From assembly GCA_039808985.1 (NCBI GenBank), contig JBDHUC010000003.1, positions 1 to 64,000 on the forward strand: DNA of 64,000 nt, written 5' to 3'. The position numbers were made by a program, and so were the translations under genes. The notes beneath the pieces were generated by a model, which was given only the letters and a program-made list of their open reading frames with translations, was not told the origin of the DNA and made no database searches. This stretch comes from SXRF01 sp039808985. GTDB taxonomy: Bacteria > Pseudomonadota > Alphaproteobacteria > Rickettsiales > SXRF01. Below are positions 58,550-64,000 of this stretch, piece after piece (the stretch's first letter is position 1; each line of letters starts with the position of its first letter).

Positions 58550-59524
58550 ATGACATATAGCCCAAAAAGCGGATTCACACTTATTGAATTGTCGATTGTC
58601 CTGGTTATTATCGGGCTGGTAATCGGCGGCGTATTGGTTGGCAAGGACCTGATAACAGCAGCAGAAACACGAGCGCAGATAGCCCAGATAGAAAAATACC
58701 AGACGGCGGTTAAAACATTCCGGGTTAAATATAATTCACTGCCCGGAGATATTAAAAGCGCTGATGCGGTAGCTTTTGGTTTCGTAAGCCGTGGTACGCT
58801 GAGGGGTGAAGGCAATGGCGATGGTTTGCTGGAAGATTACTATTTCGGCAATGCGTATGGCTATATGATAGCGAATGGGGAAAATGCGCTTATTTGGCGG
58901 GATCTATCTGATGCAAAGATGATTGATGGTTCATTTTCCACAGCTACCTATGATTATGCCACATCCTGCGCCACACCTATCAGCGGCACAAGGTTAAAGG
59001 CCTTTTACCCGGAAGCTAAATTAGGCAAGAATAATTATGTTTATGCATGGAGCGGTTCGGCAAGAATCGCCTATGGGCGTAGTGACCGCATGAATTATTT
59101 TTCTATTTCCAAGGTAGTAGATGCTTGTTTCACGGCCATGGATGTAGGCATGACTCCTAACCAGGCCTATGCTATAGATAAAAAAATAGATGATGGATTT
59201 CCGCAATCAGGAAAGGTTCTGGCTGTATACCCCAATGTCTTCGCAGAGGAAGCAAATGGGATGAATTCGTTCTGGGCTGCCGCTGGAAATTCAGACCCCG
59301 GCATGGGGCAGCAAATTGGCGGCGCCTGTAATGTAGATGATCTTTGCGGCCCGGTTGCCGCCGGTGCTTTAACACCTATAACCGCCGACGCGCAGACCGA
59401 TTACAATGCCGGAACTATTGATTGCTTTGACAACCGCAACGTAGCCAATGCACAGATGCAATACACCACCCAGTTCATGGGCGGCAACAACCAGTCCTGC
59501 GCCCTATCCTTCCGCTTCCAATAA
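58550..59524 (+). CDS. Prepilin-like protein with type IV N-terminal methylation motif (3)
   Basis: A 324-residue pseudopilin-like protein. An eight-residue leader, MTYSPKSG, precedes FTLIELSIVLVIIGLVIGG, with Glu at +5. VKYNSLPGDIKSADAVAFG is the same block as in the genes at 17333 and 18203. The C-terminal domain is longer and has several Cys. The gene is separate from the other two by 40 kb and sits between an EAL gene and flagellar export genes. No pilus ATPase or secretin is close. Confidence 0.85.
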   Translation: MTYSPKSGFTLIELSIVLVIIGLVIGGVLVGKDLITAAETRAQIAQIEKYQTAVKTFRVKYNSLPGDIKSADAVAFGFVSRGTLRGEGNGDGLLEDYYFGNAYGYMIANGENALIWRDLSDAKMIDGSFSTATYDYATSCATPISGTRLKAFYPEAKLGKNNYVYAWSGSARIAYGRSDRMNYFSISKVVDACFTAMDVGMTPNQAYAIDKKIDDGFPQSGKVLAVYPNVFAEEANGMNSFWAAAGNSDPGMGQQIGGACNVDDLCGPVAAGALTPITADAQTDYNAGTIDCFDNRNVANAQMQYTTQFMGGNNQSCALSFRFQ

Positions 59525-59563
59525 CTAGCTTGTAGCATCGGCAGTACGCGCCTATAGTGGGGC

Positions 59564-60328
59564 ATGCTTTCAAATATATTAATTACACAACTTTTTGCAT
59601 TCATGCTGGTATTTTGCCGGCTTGGTTCGGCTATTATGCTGCTTCCGGGCTTTGGTGAATCGTATGTTCCAGCGAGGGTAAGGCTTTTACTGGCAGCAAT
59701 GTTCAGCGTGCTGCTTACGCCGGTTATCCAGAATTTACCGCCCATGCCTAGCAATGTTATAAACCTGTTCAATATAATGTTTGCTGAAATAATGGTGGGG
59801 TTATTTTTAGGTGGCCTCAGCAGGATGCTCATAGCGGTAGTTAATATAGCCGGCATGATAATAGCCTATCAGTCCAGCCTTGCATCAGCTGTAACACAGG
59901 ACCTTACATTATCGCAGGCGCAAGGCACTTCGCTGGGTAACCTGCTTGGCATGAGTGCCCTGGTACTGTTGTTCGCAACCGATCTGCACCATCTTATGCT
60001 GCGCGGGCTGGCTGACAGCTATGGGCTTTTCCTTCCTGGCCAGTTCCCACCAATTGATGATTTCACCAACCACGCCATACATACCATGAGCAGCGTTTTC
60101 CAGATGGCGATGAAGATGTCGGCACCGCACATCGTTATCGGCCTAATCATATATCTGGCTGCCGGTATAATTGCCCGCCTTATGCCTAATATACAGATTT
60201 TCTTCCTGCTCATGGCGCCGCAACTGCTTATAAGCTTTTTTATTTTAATGATATGTTCCGGCGCGCTGATGTTATGGTATATGGATTATATAAAGGACTC
60301 CCTGGGTGTATTTCTTAGCCCGCATTAA
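59564..60328 (+). CDS. fliR: Flagellar biosynthesis protein FliR
   Basis: Export-gate subunit of the flagellar type III secretion system, 254 residues, the usual length. Six or so hydrophobic segments are seen. Family blocks are FGESYVPARVRLLLAAMFSVLLTPVI near 30-55 and NIMFAEIMVGLFLGGLSRML near 65-85. QSSLASAVTQDLTLSQAQGTSLGNLLGM is near 105-130. It is followed 20 bp later by flhB, the typical order. Confidence 0.95.
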   Translation: MLSNILITQLFAFMLVFCRLGSAIMLLPGFGESYVPARVRLLLAAMFSVLLTPVIQNLPPMPSNVINLFNIMFAEIMVGLFLGGLSRMLIAVVNIAGMIIAYQSSLASAVTQDLTLSQAQGTSLGNLLGMSALVLLFATDLHHLMLRGLADSYGLFLPGQFPPIDDFTNHAIHTMSSVFQMAMKMSAPHIVIGLIIYLAAGIIARLMPNIQIFFLLMAPQLLISFFILMICSGALMLWYMDYIKDSLGVFLSPH

Positions 60329-60348
60329 ATATGCAGACAGGTATTTAA

Positions 60349-61416
60349 ATGGCTGATGAAGACAAGGAAAGCAAAACCGAGCAGCCGTCACAAAAACGGC
60401 TTGATGAAGCGCGGGAAAAAGGGAACCTTGCAAATTCCAAGGAACTCGGAAATTTCTTCATGCTGCTGGTTCTGGCAGTTACTATCGCGGTTTTCATGCC
60501 GCAGATCATGAAGCATACGGAAACCCTGCTCACCCCATTTTTAAGCGATACAGAAAATTTCTCAGCCGACCGTAAAGGCATAAGCCTTATATTTTACAAG
60601 CTGGCATTTGGCAGCTTTGGCATAATACTTATGCCACTGCTGGCATCGGTTGTTTCTGCCATAGCAACCGGGTTTTTGCAGCATGGGTTTGTGCTGAGCG
60701 CCGAACCGATAATGCCAAAGCTTAATAAAATATCGCCAATAGCCGGGCTTGGAAGAATATTCTCAATACGCTCGCTGGTCGATTTTGCAAAAAACATCAT
60801 AAAAGTGATAGTGGTTGGTATAGTCGCATTTTTATCCATATACCCGGAGCTTAAGCATATACGCCTGCTTCCCAACAAAAGCACACAGGACATGCTGCTG
60901 TTCTTATGGATGCTGGCGCAGCGCATGACCATAGGGGTGGTGATAGCCATGTTCTTCATCGCCCTGTTCGACGTCATATTCCAGCGTTTCCAACACATTA
61001 AATCGCTCAGGATGAGCAAGCAGGAACTAAAAGATGAATATAAGCAGTCAGAAGGCGACCCGATGGTTAAGCAGCGTCTAAGGCGGTTACGCATGGAGCG
61101 CGCCCAGAACCGCATGATGGCGGCAGTGCCCAAGGCTGATGTGGTAATTACCAACCCAACCCATTTTGCGGTAGCTTTGCAATATGACAGCAAAAGCATG
61201 GCCGCACCAACGGTGGTTGCCAAGGGACAGGATCTGGTGGCGCTTAAAATACGTGAAATTGCAGAAGATAATGATGTGCCTGTCGTAGAGAACCCTCCGC
61301 TTGCCAGGGCATTATTTTCATCAACTGAAATTGAAAAAGAAATTCCGGTTGCCCATTATGAAGCTGTTGCAAAAATCATTTCATATGTTTATCAGCTTAA
61401 AGGAAGAAAGAATTAA
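60349..61416 (+). CDS. flhB: Flagellar biosynthesis protein FlhB
   Basis: Export-switch protein of the flagellar secretion system, 355 residues. The N-terminal basic cap has KTEQPSQKRLDEAREKGNLANSKE. Four membrane helices lie between residues 35 and 210. The self-cleaving NPTH is at 269-272 within ADVVITNPTHFAVAL. A cytoplasmic C-terminal domain with ENPPLARALF follows. AGGTATTTAA precedes the ATG. A linker to the next gene of 70 bp is AT-rich. Confidence 0.96.
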   Translation: MADEDKESKTEQPSQKRLDEAREKGNLANSKELGNFFMLLVLAVTIAVFMPQIMKHTETLLTPFLSDTENFSADRKGISLIFYKLAFGSFGIILMPLLASVVSAIATGFLQHGFVLSAEPIMPKLNKISPIAGLGRIFSIRSLVDFAKNIIKVIVVGIVAFLSIYPELKHIRLLPNKSTQDMLLFLWMLAQRMTIGVVIAMFFIALFDVIFQRFQHIKSLRMSKQELKDEYKQSEGDPMVKQRLRRLRMERAQNRMMAAVPKADVVITNPTHFAVALQYDSKSMAAPTVVAKGQDLVALKIREIAEDNDVPVVENPPLARALFSSTEIEKEIPVAHYEAVAKIISYVYQLKGRKN

Positions 61417-61486
61417 AAACATGTTGTTATTTTTTAATATGTTTATAATATTTGCTGATAAAATATTATTAAGGTGATGATTCTAT

Positions 61487-62536
61487 ATGCCTATACGTTT
61501 TACTGATAAGTTAGCATCAGGCAATGGCATTCCGGTTGTCGATAATAATCAGGATTTTGTTGTAAGGAAACGCCGCCCTTTGTGGCAGACACTTGGGCTT
61601 ATGTTTGCAGCATTATTCCCTATAACTGTCGGCATAAGCCTGCTTGTTACAGATACGCTGGTTTTCAGCCAGGTATTGTTCGTATTGCTCACATCACTTG
61701 GAACTTATGTTGTTTATACCGTACAGCGCTGCCGCGACCTGGTTTTAGCAACAGAATTCCAGAATGCTTTATTTTCCTCGGCGCTTGGCCATAGCAATAA
61801 ATTTTGCATTATAATAAAAAATGACAGCACAGTGGCCTATATCGACAGGTCGTTGCAGGAGCTGCTGCCTAATTTTTATAAGCAACCCCGCCATGCAATA
61901 GATGTTCTGCTTGAGCAGGGACAAGTATCAAAAGAAGAGCGCAAACAGGTTTTTGAAGCCATTGAAAGGCGTGTTCGCGGCAAGGTTATATTCGATATTA
62001 TTGACCATAAAAAACAAACCCACCGCATAATGATGACTATCGAGCCGATCCAAAGGCCAAAAGGCTTCATGCTGCTGCGGGGACGCGAATTCGTAGAAAA
62101 ACGGGTACTGGGCCCTCAGCTTCCCGAAAACAGCAAAACGCCATTATTCAACGAAACCAATATTGGCCTCTATTCCTATATTATGGACAGCATGGATATA
62201 GGCTCATATATAATCGACCTTTTTGGTAATATAACCTACGCCAACCTCACTCTTGAGCAATGGCTTGATTTTGACGAGGGAGAAATTATTGACCGTGGGC
62301 TTACGCTTAAGGATATTATTTCCGAAAAGGGACTGGACGTACATATTGACGATCTTAAGAACTTTGACGGCGAGGCAACTCTCATGCGCAAAATAGGAGG
62401 ATCTTTCAAGGTAAGTATAGATCAGAAAGCCATGTATGATGAACAGGGCGTGATAATTGGCTATTGCGCGCTTTTAAAACAGCTTAAAGATCAGGCCGCA
62501 AACGAAATTTCTGAAAAAATTAAAGACCTCTGGTAA
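61487..62536 (+). CDS. CckA N-terminal half: membrane anchor and PAS domains
   Basis: A 349-residue protein with two membrane helices (about 36-58 and 62-80) and two PAS-like domains (about 85-190 and 228-345). This is the arrangement expected of the first half of CckA, the alphaproteobacterial hybrid kinase that feeds ChpT and CtrA. It ends in TAA at 62534, and the next frame begins at 62547 with the rest of a CckA. Removing one A from the run at 62514-62519 would join the two frames. The half as it stands has no kinase domain. Its position after flhB suits cell-cycle or motility control. Confidence 0.75.
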   Translation: MPIRFTDKLASGNGIPVVDNNQDFVVRKRRPLWQTLGLMFAALFPITVGISLLVTDTLVFSQVLFVLLTSLGTYVVYTVQRCRDLVLATEFQNALFSSALGHSNKFCIIIKNDSTVAYIDRSLQELLPNFYKQPRHAIDVLLEQGQVSKEERKQVFEAIERRVRGKVIFDIIDHKKQTHRIMMTIEPIQRPKGFMLLRGREFVEKRVLGPQLPENSKTPLFNETNIGLYSYIMDSMDIGSYIIDLFGNITYANLTLEQWLDFDEGEIIDRGLTLKDIISEKGLDVHIDDLKNFDGEATLMRKIGGSFKVSIDQKAMYDEQGVIIGYCALLKQLKDQAANEISEKIKDLW

Positions 62537-62546
62537 ATTACGAATT

Positions 62547-64000
62547 ATGAATAATGATTTTAAAGTTTATGTTGACCTGTCACCTATCGCAATTATCAAC
62601 CTTGACGAACATGGCAATATAATTCATGGCAACCCTGCATTCCATATCCTGACCGGGCAGGCACTGGCAGAACGCCTGCCAACACCATTCCTAAATCTGA
62701 TAGCTGAAGATAAAAGGGCTGAAGCAGACGCTATAATTAAAAAGGTTTTTGCTGATACCATCCCTTCTGAAACCCAGATATTTTCCCTTATACTGCCAAA
62801 TAACAATGAAATAATAGTTTCCGCTTATTTCAGTATTATAGACGAAAAGAAGATATTAATGATGCACCTCATTAATGTCACCGAACAAAAGAACCTGGAA
62901 ACACGCTTCGCCCATTCCCAGAAAATGCAGGCGGTGGGACAGCTTGCTGGCGGCGTTGCCCATGACTTTAACAACCTGCTTACCGCGATGATCGGATTTT
63001 GCGACCTGCTGCTGATGCGCCACCCGGCTGGCGACCAGTCATTTGCCGACATCATGCAGGTAAAACAGAATGCCAACCGCGCTGCCAACCTCGTGCGCCA
63101 GCTCCTGGCCTTCTCCCGCCGCCAGACACTCCAGCCTAAAATACTCGACTTAACCGATGTGCTGGCCGACCTTGCCAATCTTATACGCAGGCTTATAGGC
63201 GAAAATATCGAACTTAAGATGACGCATGGGCGCGATATAGGCCATGTACGCGCCGACCAGGGACAACTAGAGCAGGTAATCATCAACCTGGCGGTGAATG
63301 CACGCGACGCAATGCAGGGCGGCGGCACTCTTACCATCCGCACCAGCAAATATTCCATAAACCGAAATCATCCCCTGCCTAAAGATTTAATGGCGCCAGC
63401 CGAGGAAGACGCCAATATAGCCGATGGCGATTATGTGCTGGTAGAAGTTATAGACACTGGTTGCGGCATACCAAAAACCATACTCCAGAAAATTTTTGAG
63501 CCATTCTTCTCAACTAAGGAAGTTGGCTCCGGCACCGGGCTGGGCTTATCAACGGTATTTGGTATCATAAAGCAAACCGGGGGCTATATTTACGTAGCCA
63601 GCAAGGAAAACGAAGGCACTAATTTCAGCCTGTTCTTCCCTAGCGTACAACAACATGAAGTGGCGGCAGCAGCAGCCACTGAAACAGCAGCTACCGAAAA
63701 ATCAGAAAATGTCGATCTGACCGGAAAAGGCACGATCCTGCTGGTTGAGGATGAAACTCCGGTGCGTATTTTCGCAGGGCGCGCACTGCGCAACAAAGGC
63801 TATACGGTCCTGGAAGCTGACTGCGCCGAAACTGCCATCGAGCTTATGCAGCAGCATGGCGGCGAGGTTGAGGTTATTGTAACCGATGTTATAATGCCGG
63901 GAATGACCGGGCCAACCATGATAGACCAGCTTATCCCGCAATATCCGAATGTGAAAGTAATATTCATTTCCGGTTATGCCGAGGATGTGTTCGTTAATAA
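62547..64000 (+). CDS. cckA: CckA C-terminal half: PAS, histidine kinase and receiver domains (3' truncated by window)
   Basis: Open to the end of the window, at least 484 residues. A PAS-like domain starts YVDLSPIAIINLDEHGN. The dimerisation H-box is SQKMQAVGQLAGGVAHDFNNLLTA, with the phospho-accepting His, as in CckA. The ATPase domain has NLAVNARDAM, DTGCGIP and GTGLGLSTVFGIIKQTGG. After an Ala/Glu-rich linker the receiver domain begins ILLVEDETPVR, with the acceptor Asp in VTDVIMPGMTG. It presumably phosphorylates ChpT and through it CtrA, genes not in the window. Confidence 0.9.
   Translation, partial: MNNDFKVYVDLSPIAIINLDEHGNIIHGNPAFHILTGQALAERLPTPFLNLIAEDKRAEADAIIKKVFADTIPSETQIFSLILPNNNEIIVSAYFSIIDEKKILMMHLINVTEQKNLETRFAHSQKMQAVGQLAGGVAHDFNNLLTAMIGFCDLLLMRHPAGDQSFADIMQVKQNANRAANLVRQLLAFSRRQTLQPKILDLTDVLADLANLIRRLIGENIELKMTHGRDIGHVRADQGQLEQVIINLAVNARDAMQGGGTLTIRTSKYSINRNHPLPKDLMAPAEEDANIADGDYVLVEVIDTGCGIPKTILQKIFEPFFSTKEVGSGTGLGLSTVFGIIKQTGGYIYVASKENEGTNFSLFFPSVQQHEVAAAAATETAATEKSENVDLTGKGTILLVEDETPVRIFAGRALRNKGYTVLEADCAETAIELMQQHGGEVEVIVTDVIMPGMTGPTMIDQLIPQYPNVKVIFISGYAEDVFVN

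Noticed and set aside
1..64000. tRNA, rRNA, riboswitch or transposase genes
   Set aside because: I looked for cloverleaf ends, rRNA cores and transposase motifs and found none I could support. A covariance-model scan would be needed to exclude small RNAs.

Overview
The window looks like chromosomal DNA of a flagellated, aerobic, Gram-negative alphaproteobacterium of moderate to low GC. The assignment rests on gene content and order: nuoA-N followed by birA, coaX, rnj, a methylmalonyl-CoA epimerase, a DUF1467-like gene, a short-form proS, lolC/E, lolD and dnaE; xerD divergent from aroK-aroB and a CorC-type gene; a COQ9-family gene; a DUF6898-like gene; and CckA-type phosphorelay genes. The genus cannot be named from sequence alone. 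Repeat-rich spacers and prepilin-like genes would fit lineages around Micavibrionales, Holosporales or Rickettsiales, but this is only an impression.

Layout. 1-2581: 3' end of rarA, a GH25 muramidase and two GNAT-type genes. 2643-6002: a large AT-richer SF2 helicase gene ending in seven tandem 81-residue modules, the most unusual gene here. 6134-14966: minus-strand housekeeping block (motA, dnaE, lolD, lolC/E, TfoX-N, proS, DUF1467-like, mce). 15116-18931: possible small ORF, rnj, and two prepilin-like genes on the plus strand. 19077-37803: coaX, birA and a complete complex I operon. That operon carries a histidine phosphatase, a GNAT, a secreted protein, a HicBA pair, a DedA gene and a palindromic repeat element between nuo genes. 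37911-41529: queG, grxC, a histidine kinase and COQ9. 41530-41946: a 417-bp gene-free, repeat-filled spacer. 41947-48193: a sensor protein that looks like a histidine pseudokinase, xerD, aroK-aroB, CorC-like and a DUF6898-like gene. 48196-56592: PBP1A and an Ara4N-type lipid A modification set (arnT, arnB, arnC, arnA dehydrogenase domain), interrupted by a toxin/immunity-like cassette. 56746-61416: a hypothetical gene, an EAL-domain gene, a third prepilin-like gene, fliR and flhB. 61487-64000: CckA carried as two adjacent reading frames, the second running off the window.

The main systems are respiration (NADH:quinone oxidoreductase), envelope maintenance (Lol sorting, PBP1A, Ara4N addition), motility and its control (MotA, FliR, FlhB, CckA), and replication and repair (DnaE, RarA, XerD). 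Intergenic DNA holds two recurrent repeat classes. One is a GC-rich composite palindromic element found in at least five spacers. The other is degenerate tandem heptamers found in six places, three of them inside coding sequence (dnaE, a GNAT, arnT). I saw no rRNA, tRNA, CRISPR array, transposase or prophage genes.
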